A DNA stretch of 64,000 bases from Bacteroidota bacterium (lineage in GTDB: Bacteria; Bacteroidota; Bacteroidia; Flavobacteriales; BACL11): contig JAOOLD010000006.1 in NCBI GenBank assembly GCA_028408365.1, positions 1-64,000 on the forward strand, in the 5' to 3' direction. Shown piece by piece: positions 19,688-26,986 of this stretch. A program made the position numbers and the translations under genes. The notes beneath the pieces were generated by a model that searched no databases, was not told where the DNA came from, and saw only the letters and a program-made list of their open reading frames with translations. Position 1 is the stretch's first letter, and the number at the start of each line of letters is the position of its first letter.

Positions 19688-20179
19688 TTAATATTTTCTT
19701 AGGGGTGGACTATCAAAAACTAATGGAAGTAAATCTGATGCTTTTTCAAAAACTAAAATTTTATCGTCATTAACATGCAAGATTATTTCTATATCAGACC
19801 CTTGTTTTCTCTCATATTCAGCTATTACCTGTCGACAGGAACCGCAAGGACTAATCATATCATTGATTTTAAAAACATCAGATCTAGCTGACACAGCAAT
19901 TTTTAAAATTTTACTATTAGGATATTTTGAAGATGCGTAAAATAACGCAACTCTTTCAGCGCACATACCTGACGGATAGGCTACATTTTCTTGGTTATTA
20001 GCACACAAAACTTTTCCAGAACTAAGTAAAACTGAACAACCAACTTTGAATCCTGAGTAAGGAGAATAAGAATTTTCCAAGATTTTTTGTGAACTTCTAA
20101 TAAGATTTACATCAGATTCGTTTAAGTCAATAATTACTAACTCTTTGTAATTAACAATTATTTTTTTTGATTTATCCAA
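19688..20179 (-). CDS. cdd: cytidine deaminase
   Basis: Zinc enzyme that deaminates cytidine and deoxycytidine for pyrimidine salvage. The 163-residue protein has the catalytic SGMCAERVALFYA segment (zinc Cys and catalytic Glu, about 81-92) and the second zinc motif PCGSCRQVIAE (about 117-127), the tetrameric-class pattern. The start is TTG: the photolyase stop codon lies in the same frame just upstream and there is no ATG before the catalytic region. Six bases separate it from the photolyase gene and one from recG. Confidence 0.95.
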   Translation of the reverse strand: MDKSKKIIVNYKELVIIDLNESDVNLIRSSQKILENSYSPYSGFKVGCSVLLSSGKVLCANNQENVAYPSGMCAERVALFYASSKYPNSKILKIAVSARSDVFKINDMISPCGSCRQVIAEYERKQGSDIEIILHVNDDKILVFEKASDLLPLVFDSPPLRKY

Positions 20180-20185
20180 AATAGA

Positions 20186-21646
20186 TTATAACTGCTCTAA
20201 TTTATTTAAAAAATCTTTTGAAAGTATTTTGATTTTTTCTTTTTTTTCAGGTTTGAACTTTTCGTACATGTTAACCATAAATCTCATTCTGATATTTTTT
20301 CTGAGATGGTCAGCGTATTTACTGATAAAATTCCAATAAAGAGCATCCCAAATTTCTGTCCATGCCCCTTTTTTAAAGTTACTCATCTTTAAGATATAAT
20401 TACTGCTACTTATATAGGGTTTAGTTGACATTAAACCACCATCAGAAAATTGACTCATTCCATAAACATTTGGAACCATTACCCAATCATATGAATCAAT
20501 AAAAAGCTCCATGAACCATTGATAAACATCATTCGGTCTAAATTCACAAAGTGACATAAAATTTCCCAATATCATTAACCTTTCAATATGCGATGCATAA
20601 GCACTTTTATTTATTTTTTTTATTGTTTCGTCAATGGGTTCAATTCCAGTTTCTGCTGAATAGAAACTTTTCGGAATTTTTCTTTTGAAATTGAAATAAT
20701 TTGAATTTCTCTGTTTTGTTCCATAAAAAACATATACTCCTCTTATAAATTCTCTCCAACCCATAATTTGCCTTATAAAACCCTCTAAGGAATTAATTGG
20801 AATAATTTCATGCATTTCCTTTACCTGATTTATTATAATTTTCGGTGTTAATAATCCAGAGTTCATTAGTGGAGACAAAATACTATGATTTAGTATACTG
20901 TTATTTGAAACTATGGCATCTTGATATATTCCATATTCTTTAAATCTTTCTGAAATAAAGTTTTTTAACCAAATTTTAGAATCATTAAAATTTATAGGAT
21001 AACTAAAAACATCACTTATTTCTCCAAAATTATCTGAAAAATTAGCCTTAATATAATGTTCGGCATCTATAATATATTTATTCTTTGTTGGAAATTTTAC
21101 AGAAGGAGGTATCTTTTTTTCAGGGTACTTTTTTCTATTATCAGTATCATATGTCCATTTTCCAAAAAGAGGTTTTTCAAAATTATCTATTAATATATTT
21201 CTTTTTTTTCTCTCTGAGATATAAAAAGATGTCTGCAATAATTTCTTTTTATTTTTAAAAAAACCCTCTAATTCTTGTTCTTCATTTAAAAACATTGGGC
21301 TTTGAATACAATTGTATCTTATATTTAATTTTGAAAATTTTTTTTCTAAATCTTTTTCTAAATAATTATCAATTGTGTCAATGTATTCAACTTCAACATT
21401 GTTATTAATTAGATTAAATAAATTTTCATATTCTTTAAAATCAATATAATCTATTTTAAACCCAAGTTTTTTGAGAAAATCAGAGTAGTTTTTCATAGAT
21501 GCTCTATGAAAAATTAATTTGGCCTTATGAAATTTATACTGAGTAAAAAAAAGTGGATGCTCTATTACAAAAATTTCTTTTACATCACTTGAAAAAACAA
21601 TTTCTTCAAAAAGTTGATGGGGAAAAACTAAGCCAACTTTAGACAT
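20186..21646 (-). CDS. cryptochrome/photolyase-family protein (PhrB/DPRP-like)
   Basis: 486-residue flavoprotein related to the bacterial (6-4) photolyases. N-terminal DPRP alpha/beta domain (VGLVFPHQLF at about 3-12, EHPLFFTQYKFHKAKL). C-terminal FAD domain has GFIRQIMGWREFIRGVYVFYG (about 310-330), HIERLMILGNFMSLCEFRP, MVPNVYGMSQFSDGGLMSTKPY and DALYWNFI. In classical PhrB proteins four cysteines bind a 4Fe-4S cluster. Here the MSNFKKGAWTEIW segment lacks the CxxC pair and its following cysteine, so the cluster is probably absent. The frame is open further upstream, but the ATG at 21646 gives the normal N-terminus and lies one base after the cysM stop codon. Substrate uncertain: repair enzyme or light sensor. 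Confidence 0.88.
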   Translation of the reverse strand: MSKVGLVFPHQLFEEIVFSSDVKEIFVIEHPLFFTQYKFHKAKLIFHRASMKNYSDFLKKLGFKIDYIDFKEYENLFNLINNNVEVEYIDTIDNYLEKDLEKKFSKLNIRYNCIQSPMFLNEEQELEGFFKNKKKLLQTSFYISERKKRNILIDNFEKPLFGKWTYDTDNRKKYPEKKIPPSVKFPTKNKYIIDAEHYIKANFSDNFGEISDVFSYPINFNDSKIWLKNFISERFKEYGIYQDAIVSNNSILNHSILSPLMNSGLLTPKIIINQVKEMHEIIPINSLEGFIRQIMGWREFIRGVYVFYGTKQRNSNYFNFKRKIPKSFYSAETGIEPIDETIKKINKSAYASHIERLMILGNFMSLCEFRPNDVYQWFMELFIDSYDWVMVPNVYGMSQFSDGGLMSTKPYISSSNYILKMSNFKKGAWTEIWDALYWNFISKYADHLRKNIRMRFMVNMYEKFKPEKKEKIKILSKDFLNKLEQL

Positions 21647-21647
21647 A

Positions 21648-22529
21648 TTACAAACAGCTAAAATATCTCTCTCCTCTATCACAAATAATTGTAATCGCAT
21701 TTTTACAATTATTTTTTCTAAGCCAATCAAATGAGGAATATAAATTAGCTCCGGCACTAACTCCAACAAACAAACCAAATTTTTTAGCTAGATGTTTAGA
21801 AGCAGACTCTGAGGTTGATGTTTTAATGGTATGAACCTCGTCTACAAAATCGAGATCTACTAAAAATTTACTACCGTCTCCAATACCTTGAATGCCATGT
21901 AGTCCAGGCTCACCACCACTCATTACTGGTGATTCTGCGGGCTCTATGGCAATGATTTTAATATCAGGCCATTTTTCCTTTAAGTATTTGCCTGTACCCA
22001 TTAATGTTCCTCCTGTTCCTGTTCCCAAAATAAAGGCATCTGGAACAAATTTATCAGATATAGATTCAAAAATTTCAGGACCAGTAGTTTCGTAATGTGC
22101 TCTAATATTTAACTTATTGTGGAACTGATCACAATTAAACCATCCTTTCTCAGCACATAAATTATCTCTAAGTTCAATAGCTCCGTCAAAATCTCCAGCC
22201 TCTGTTTCAATTAATTCTGCGCCGTAATATTTAAATATTTTTTTTCTTTCCTCAGACATGTTAGAAGGCATTATAATGACCATTTTGTAGCCTCTCTCAG
22301 CCGCTAGCATTGAAAAGGAAATTCCCGTATTTCCAGATGTTGCCTCACAAAGAATATCTCCTTTCTTGATAATATTTTTTTCTTCTGCATCGTTTAATAT
22401 GAAGCTTGCCATTCTGTCTTTGACACTACCTCCAGGGTTCATAAGTTCTGCTTTACCCCAAACTGTATATTTACCAATTGATAGTGGAATTAGAGGTGTT
22501 TTACCAACATAGTTTGATAGTTTAATCAT
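21648..22529 (-). CDS. cysM: cysteine synthase B-type PLP enzyme
   Basis: Makes cysteine from O-acetylserine (or O-phosphoserine) and sulfide or thiosulfate. The 293-residue fold-type II PLP protein has the Schiff-base lysine in GGSVKDRMA (about 33-41), the substrate loop [11 protein letters not shown], the phosphate-binding [12 protein letters not shown] and a conserved C-terminal GVSAGAN. Slightly short, as CysM proteins are. It overlaps the DUF2256 gene by three bases and is followed after one base by the photolyase. Why a cysteine synthase sits among light-repair genes is unclear; bacillithiol or iron-sulfur demand is a guess. Confidence 0.93.
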   Translation of the reverse strand: MIKLSNYVGKTPLIPLSIGKYTVWGKAELMNPGGSVKDRMASFILNDAEEKNIIKKGDILCEATSGNTGISFSMLAAERGYKMVIIMPSNMSEERKKIFKYYGAELIETEAGDFDGAIELRDNLCAEKGWFNCDQFHNKLNIRAHYETTGPEIFESISDKFVPDAFILGTGTGGTLMGTGKYLKEKWPDIKIIAIEPAESPVMSGGEPGLHGIQGIGDGSKFLVDLDFVDEVHTIKTSTSESASKHLAKKFGLFVGVSAGANLYSSFDWLRKNNCKNAITIICDRGERYFSCL

Positions 22530-22660
22530 GTTATAAATTTTTTATTCATTCTACATTTTTTACTACAATATTTTACATTTAACCAATCTCTTTCCCACTT
22601 CTTTCTCCAAGTAAAAGGTCTTTGACATATAATGCAAATCTTAGATTCTTTATTTTTCAT
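22526..22660 (-). CDS. DUF2256-type 44-residue zinc-ribbon-like protein
   Basis: A 44-codon gene overlapping both neighbours. The product starts [20 protein letters not shown] and has cysteines at 9, 12, 32 and 36 (CxxC and YCSKKC), a WRKKWERDW centre and a basic tail. This is the DUF2256 pattern, a tiny family usually found next to cryptochrome or photolyase genes. The ATG overlaps the end of the flavin reductase by 11 bases, and its TGA overlaps the cysM ATG (ATGA). Both overlaps and the family match argue it is translated. Function unknown; metal binding is inferred from the cysteines. Confidence 0.87.
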   Translation of the reverse strand: MKNKESKICIICQRPFTWRKKWERDWLNVKYCSKKCRMNKKFIT

Positions 22661-23279
22661 TTTTTATAAATTGTTCATAGTTCATATACGGAACACTTTT
22701 TATCTTTTGCGTAGAGTAATAAGTATTTAAGCTTCCAACAGATACAGATTTGCACTTATTATAATTGATTTCAAAATTATCTTCTAAATAAGTGTCATTG
22801 ATGATTATTTTTTTTATTTCAGAAATAATAATTCTACAATTATTGCTTTTAACAATTATTTCTTCTTTAAACTTCATTAACATTTTTAAAGGGCTCTTCT
22901 TTGCAAAAGGGACTCCACTCAAATTTTCCATTTCAATGTTACAGTTCTCAAATTCTGATATTTCTTTTGGAAACTTTAAAGATGTTAAGTGAGCGTTGTC
23001 AATCATATCCTCATTTATGTGATTTATAGAAAAGAATTTGTTTTGAATAATGTTTTGATAAGTATGTCTTTTAGTGTTATTTACCGGTCTAAAGTTTAAT
23101 GCTAAAAGTGGTGGATTACTGCCCATGTGAACTAATGAACTAAATATTGCAAGATTATTAATTTGATTTTGTCCCGTGGTTCCAACTAGCACAACAGGCT
23201 TAACACCAACTACTGAGTTAATTAGATTTAACCTTTTAATTTTTTCTATACTTCTTATATTATCGAACTCAACTTTCAC
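22650..23279 (-). CDS. flavin reductase-like protein
   Basis: 209-residue FMN-binding split-barrel protein. It shows the family order [21 protein letters not shown] (about 25-45), [22 protein letters not shown] and KFFSINHI near residues 55-90. The frame is open up to 23378, but upstream codons overlap the photolyase gene for over 100 bases. A GTG at 23279 overlaps it by only 11 bases and starts right before the domain, so I choose it. Flavin reductases use NAD(P)H to make reduced FMN or FAD, and photolyases need fully reduced FAD, so supplying reduced flavin to the neighbouring enzymes is an attractive inference. Confidence 0.83.
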   Translation of the reverse strand: MKVEFDNIRSIEKIKRLNLINSVVGVKPVVLVGTTGQNQINNLAIFSSLVHMGSNPPLLALNFRPVNNTKRHTYQNIIQNKFFSINHINEDMIDNAHLTSLKFPKEISEFENCNIEMENLSGVPFAKKSPLKMLMKFKEEIIVKSNNCRIIISEIKKIIINDTYLEDNFEINYNKCKSVSVGSLNTYYSTQKIKSVPYMNYEQFIKNEK

Positions 23280-24372
23280 GAAATAAGTTTTTAATATTTT
23301 TTTGGTTGGTGTTCCAAAACTTAAAAAATGATGGATAAAGACTTTCTTTAGAAAAGTATGACTCTCTTTTATCCTCATTTCCAGTATATTTCAGATTAGT
23401 TGGATGCTCTTTGTAAAATAATCTATTGGGTTTATGCTTAAATATCATTTCTTCAAATGTACCAACAAAGATTTTTAATCCATTAATGTTTTTTGAGAGA
23501 TTTATAAAAAATTTTAAAGATTCATGAGATATAGGATATTTTGAAAAAAAATCAGTATCAATTAATAATATCCGATTATAATCTTTTTCTTGTCTCCAAT
23601 TTACGTCAAGATTATAAAAATTATAAATCACTGTATCTAAATTTTGATTTAAAGAAAATGAATCAGACTTTATATGATCTAAGTTTGTCTTTAATTCAAT
23701 TTTAGATTTTTCTTTTAATTGATTTGGCTCGTCAACTTCAGTGATGTGATCATAGCTAATGTCTAAAAATGTGTTTCTTTGAGATGTGCCAAAATATTTA
23801 TTTATATTATTTTGATTAGCAAAGTATTTTTTAGATCTGGAGGTTCCACTAATCCACTGCCAGTTCTGTGAATTACTGCCCCAGTCAGCATCAAACAAGT
23901 GGTAATACATCCATTTTGATGCATCTAACCAGTGACATTCAGAGATATTACAAACTATTGATGAAACGTACATTCTCATATGATTGTGCATATATCCAAA
24001 TTCGTAAAGATTCTTAATTGCTAGATCAACAGCATTTATCCCAGTTGAGTGATTTAAAATTGCTAGAGGTATTTCATTATAATTTTTGGAAACTTGATTT
24101 TTATCAATATTTATGTCCTCTTTTTTTAAAAACCAATTGGTTTGGAAGTATTCTCTCCAGGCTAGCTCTTGAAGAAATTTATAAATTTGGTTATATCTTA
24201 ATCCCTTATTAGAAAAAAAGTCAATTAAAAAAGAAACTGTTATTACCCCTCTTGATAGATAAGGTGATAACATTGAAACATGTCCATTATGAAAATTTCT
24301 TGTTTTTGCATAATCATGGATTTGAAATTTTTCAATTTTATCTAAGACCGAATTATAATTAGTTTCAAACAT
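23269..24372 (-). CDS. photolyase-fold FAD-binding protein lacking the N-terminal antenna domain
   Basis: 367 residues that begin directly with the helical FAD-binding domain of photolyases: GHVSMLSPYLSRGVIT (about 29-45), FLQELAWREYFQ, YEFGYMHNHMRMYVSSIVCNI, DADWGSNSQNWQWISGTSRSKKYFANQ and NKYFGTSQRNTF. The usual N-terminal alpha/beta domain is missing. Residues about 225-367 form an extra alpha/beta-looking region (RILLIDTDFFSKYP, LKIFVGTFEEMI, FYKEHPTNL) that could replace it at the other end. A family with this layout occurs in other flavobacteria. The frame also opens at a TTG at 24378; the ATG at 24372 is preferred. It overlaps both neighbours. Confidence 0.83.
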   Translation of the reverse strand: MFETNYNSVLDKIEKFQIHDYAKTRNFHNGHVSMLSPYLSRGVITVSFLIDFFSNKGLRYNQIYKFLQELAWREYFQTNWFLKKEDINIDKNQVSKNYNEIPLAILNHSTGINAVDLAIKNLYEFGYMHNHMRMYVSSIVCNISECHWLDASKWMYYHLFDADWGSNSQNWQWISGTSRSKKYFANQNNINKYFGTSQRNTFLDISYDHITEVDEPNQLKEKSKIELKTNLDHIKSDSFSLNQNLDTVIYNFYNLDVNWRQEKDYNRILLIDTDFFSKYPISHESLKFFINLSKNINGLKIFVGTFEEMIFKHKPNRLFYKEHPTNLKYTGNEDKRESYFSKESLYPSFFKFWNTNQKNIKNLFRES

Positions 24373-25147
24373 CAGCAATTCTAAATTTGTATTTTCCTTT
24401 AAACAAATTAATTATCCTAATTTCATCTCTTGAGGGATAGTCAACAGAGTAGCTTTTGATATTACTAACTCCAAACTCTTTCACTTGTGAATCATTTACA
24501 ACAGCATATGATTTGTTTTTTAATGAATCATTGAAAGATATAATGTAGTTTCTCTTACCCGTATAGAAATACTTTTTTATGCAACTATTAAATCTATAAT
24601 TGTAAGACATGATATTCTCTAAATTAACGCATGCTCCTTTGCATTTTTTAAGATGGTAATTAAAACAATAGCTATTTGACTTTTCAATACCATTAACAAC
24701 ATCACATAGTTTAAATTCTGCTCCAATTTTTTGTAAAAATTTTTTTGCTTTGTGTTTAGATGTAAATGAAATTGAATTTGAGTTATCATTATTTTGTAAG
24801 AAATTAAATTGATTGTATGAATTTTTGGAGCAACTGTAAGATAAATAAATTGAATTCTTTAATTTCCTCAAACGTCTGTTATATATGGGTCTAAACCTCT
24901 TTACTAGCTGGGATTCAAACATCAAACTCTCAAATTCAGAATGCATTTTAATATATCCAAATTTTTGAATTTGTAATCTCATATATATTCTTCCTGAAGA
25001 TATATGTTGCTTAATTCTCTTCTTCACGTTAATACTTTTGCCTATGTACAAAATTTCATTGTTTTTGTTATATAAAAAATAAACACCGAGGATGTTCTCA
25101 GGCACAGAATTAATCATTTTGATTGAAAAAAATACTTCTTTTTGCAT
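24365..25147 (-). CDS. stand-alone GIY-YIG nuclease resembling the UvrC N-terminal half
   Basis: 260 residues. The GIY-YIG domain spans about 18-95 (GVYFLYNKNNEILYIGKS, then NVKKRIKQH, and the catalytic Glu in EFESLMFESQLVKRFRP). A UvrC-like segment with KKCKGACVNLEN follows near 167-178. The C-terminal RNase H-like nuclease and HhH domains of true UvrC are absent, so it resembles Cho or the nuclease half of DnaQ/GIY-YIG fusions. It probably makes the 3' incision in nucleotide excision repair or a related cut. It is followed by the photolyase-fold gene with an eight-base overlap, consistent with a DNA-damage unit. Confidence 0.85.
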   Translation of the reverse strand: MQKEVFFSIKMINSVPENILGVYFLYNKNNEILYIGKSINVKKRIKQHISSGRIYMRLQIQKFGYIKMHSEFESLMFESQLVKRFRPIYNRRLRKLKNSIYLSYSCSKNSYNQFNFLQNNDNSNSISFTSKHKAKKFLQKIGAEFKLCDVVNGIEKSNSYCFNYHLKKCKGACVNLENIMSYNYRFNSCIKKYFYTGKRNYIISFNDSLKNKSYAVVNDSQVKEFGVSNIKSYSVDYPSRDEIRIINLFKGKYKFRIADV

Positions 25148-25170
25148 ACTTTTTCTTGATGAAAACTATG

Positions 25171-25178
25171 CAAATATA
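25171..25178 (-). promoter_or_regulatory. candidate internal promoter box before the repair genes
   Basis: Minus-strand TATATTTG, a match to TAnnTTTG, 23 bases before the ATG of the GIY-YIG gene and just after the blh stop codon. The predicted start near 25166 gives a 19-base leader. The position 19 bases upstream reads TTTT rather than TTTG. It would let the repair genes be transcribed independently of proteorhodopsin. Confidence 0.42.
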
Positions 25179-25184
25179 TATAGA

Positions 25185-26084
25185 TTATTTGTTATAAAAA
25201 AGGTTCATTACTACAGCATGTGGTAATGTAATAACAGAAATAATAATCATTGACAAATAAGGAATAGAAATATTAATTAATTGGATGTAGGAACAATAAA
25301 AAATTATAAATGTAAAAAACAAACTTACAAGAGTGTATGGTAATAATAACAAAATGAAGTTTCTATATTTAAAATTCGAATTATCTTCTTTTAAAAACTT
25401 AAATTCCTGGAACATTACAGGTACTGAATGAAGCAAAACAAAATAAAGAGTAAATGAAATAACAAAAGGGAAAATAAATGAAATAATATTAATTAAAAAC
25501 AAAGTAAACATTTCATTAAACAATCCACTCACAGAAAATTTTTTAAAGTACACCAAAGATAATTTGAATATAATAATTACAAAAAGTGATACATAGTATG
25601 CATATGAAATTATATTTTCATCAAATATTTTGTCTAAGATAATTGTATCCTGGTTAAATTGACTTAGTATCTTAAGCTCAGGAATATTAAAATAAATTAA
25701 TGTGGATATTACGAATATACCATAAACGAAAAAGAAAATATTTTTTAAAAAAGATATATCAAATGATACAAAATGAAATTGAGATTCCCCAAAATGATAA
25801 GCTGAAAGAAGCAGAAAGAAAATGAATGAAATAACAGGAAAATAAAGCCAAAGTAAAACATATAAAAAAATTAATCCAAAATAGAAAGAATAGAAAAACA
25901 ATTTACTTGATTTCATCTTACTTACATATAATACATGATCTATGGAGCCATGTGGAATACCAAATAAAGATACTAGTGCAATACAAAAAACTAATTGATT
26001 ATCAATTGAAAGATGACCAAAGGATTGGTAAATTAGTGATAAAAAATACACCACTACTAATAATACAAAAGTAAACTTATTCAT
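25185..26084 (-). CDS. blh: Brp/Blh-family beta-carotene 15,15'-dioxygenase
   Basis: Membrane enzyme that splits beta-carotene into two retinals, the chromophore of proteorhodopsin. The 299-residue chain is almost entirely hydrophobic with about eight helices. It carries the family histidines in GIPHGSIDHVLY (about 43-54), SAYHFGESQFHF (about 90-101), LLHSVPV and VITLPHAVVMN near the end, which are thought to bind iron. The gene lies 59 bases downstream of the proteorhodopsin gene and starts only five bases after the T-run of an intrinsic terminator. No other carotenoid genes are present in the window. Confidence 0.92.
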   Translation of the reverse strand: MNKFTFVLLVVVYFLSLIYQSFGHLSIDNQLVFCIALVSLFGIPHGSIDHVLYVSKMKSSKLFFYSFYFGLIFLYVLLWLYFPVISFIFFLLLSAYHFGESQFHFVSFDISFLKNIFFFVYGIFVISTLIYFNIPELKILSQFNQDTIILDKIFDENIISYAYYVSLFVIIIFKLSLVYFKKFSVSGLFNEMFTLFLINIISFIFPFVISFTLYFVLLHSVPVMFQEFKFLKEDNSNFKYRNFILLLLPYTLVSLFFTFIIFYCSYIQLINISIPYLSMIIISVITLPHAVVMNLFYNK

Positions 26085-26089
26085 TGCTT

Positions 26090-26122
26090 AAAAAAAAAGC
26101 AGGTTATTTCTAACCTGCTTTT
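26090..26122 (-). terminator. strong intrinsic terminator between proteorhodopsin and blh
   Basis: On the minus strand: AAAAGCAGGTTA, loop GAAA, TAACCTGC, then nine Ts. The stem is eight GC-containing pairs that can extend by four A-T pairs into the T-run, capped by a stable GAAA loop. It lies after the proteorhodopsin stop codon and ends five bases before the blh ATG, so blh expression from the upstream promoter would need read-through. The hairpin is nearly symmetric and could also act on the other strand. Confidence 0.88.
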
Positions 26123-26143
26123 ATATACTGATATTATGGACAA

Positions 26144-26872
26144 TTATTCAGATTTTGAAGTTACTGCAATATTGTATACTACAAGTCCAAATCCTACTTT
26201 ATTAATTACATCAGCAATGTTGTACCATAGGTCAACATCCGAAGGATTCATAACTCCACTTAACCATCCACCTGGCATACACATGTATCCAATCGGATAG
26301 ATCGCCCATCCAACTAATACAAACCAAGCTAATGTTCTAACACCTCTCTTAACAACTTCGTCATTACTCTTCTCAGCAAGCTGAGCAACTTCTCCATACC
26401 ATGCAGTATAAAGAACGTATAAGTAACCTAAAGTTGAAATAACACCCCATGTAACAGAGTGAGAAGTACTTCCACCTTCTGGATTGAATGACTCACCAAT
26501 GTAACCCGCAATTAGCATCCATGTTGATGCAATAATTAGCTTCCACATCAAGCTTTTTGTAGCTCCAGCCATTCTAGTTAATAAATAAAATTCAACACAC
26601 ATTAGAGGTACTGTTAAAATCCAGTCAACATATCTGTAGAATGTTGGGTTTTCACCAAATGCTAGATAGTAATCTCTCATGTAGTAATAGTGAACAGCAG
26701 CAATACCTGTAATAAGAGCTGATACAAGAAGAGACATTCTCCACTTTTTATCAACTGATCTCATTTCTGCAAAGAAAAATACAGTAGCTGCAAACATGGC
26801 CATAAAGCCAATAAAGAACGTAAATGCAACATAATCTGTTGGACTTAGTCTTACTGCGTCTAGTAATAACAT
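26144..26872 (-). CDS. proteorhodopsin, green-tuned proton pump
   Basis: Light-driven outward proton pump of the inner membrane, 242 residues with seven helices. Functional residues: His61, proton acceptor Asp83, Thr87 and proton donor Glu94 (DTE pattern in YVDWILTVPLMCVEF), and retinal Schiff-base Lys225 in VINKVGFGL. The spectral-tuning position, equivalent to 105 of the reference protein, is Met91, typical of green-absorbing Bacteroidota proteins. The NDQ motif of sodium pumps is absent. The frame is open to 26923; the ATG at 26872 gives the usual short N-terminus before helix A. blh follows behind a terminator. Confidence 0.97.
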   Translation of the reverse strand: MLLLDAVRLSPTDYVAFTFFIGFMAMFAATVFFFAEMRSVDKKWRMSLLVSALITGIAAVHYYYMRDYYLAFGENPTFYRYVDWILTVPLMCVEFYLLTRMAGATKSLMWKLIIASTWMLIAGYIGESFNPEGGSTSHSVTWGVISTLGYLYVLYTAWYGEVAQLAEKSNDEVVKRGVRTLAWFVLVGWAIYPIGYMCMPGGWLSGVMNPSDVDLWYNIADVINKVGFGLVVYNIAVTSKSE

Positions 26873-26912
26873 ATTATAATATTTTTGATTAAACGCGGCT
26901 AATATAATACAT

Positions 26913-26966
26913 TTGTATAACATATTGTATAATTAATTATACTTTTTGCATAAAAACTTTATACAA
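26913..26966 (-). promoter_or_regulatory. repeat-rich region upstream of proteorhodopsin
   Basis: This region holds three copies of the octamer TTGTATAA/TTATACAA: two in the same direction at 26913-26920 and 26925-26932, spaced 12 bases, and one inverted at 26959-26966. A perfect 16-base palindrome GTATAATTAATTATAC lies at 26927-26942. No clean TTTG-N19-TAnnTTTG promoter was found here. These may be operator sites or chance in AT-rich DNA. Confidence 0.35.
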
Positions 26967-26986
26967 AACCTATACGTCTATAAAAT

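Noticed and set aside
26144-26872. Possible sodium- or chloride-pumping rhodopsin.
   Set aside because: The motif residues are Asp83, Thr87 and Glu94, the proton-pump set, not NDQ or NTQ.
26881-26923. Upstream ATG at 26923 as the proteorhodopsin start.
   Set aside because: It would add 17 residues (MLYKCIILAAF...) not seen in typical flavobacterial proteorhodopsins; the ATG at 26872 fits the family N-terminus.
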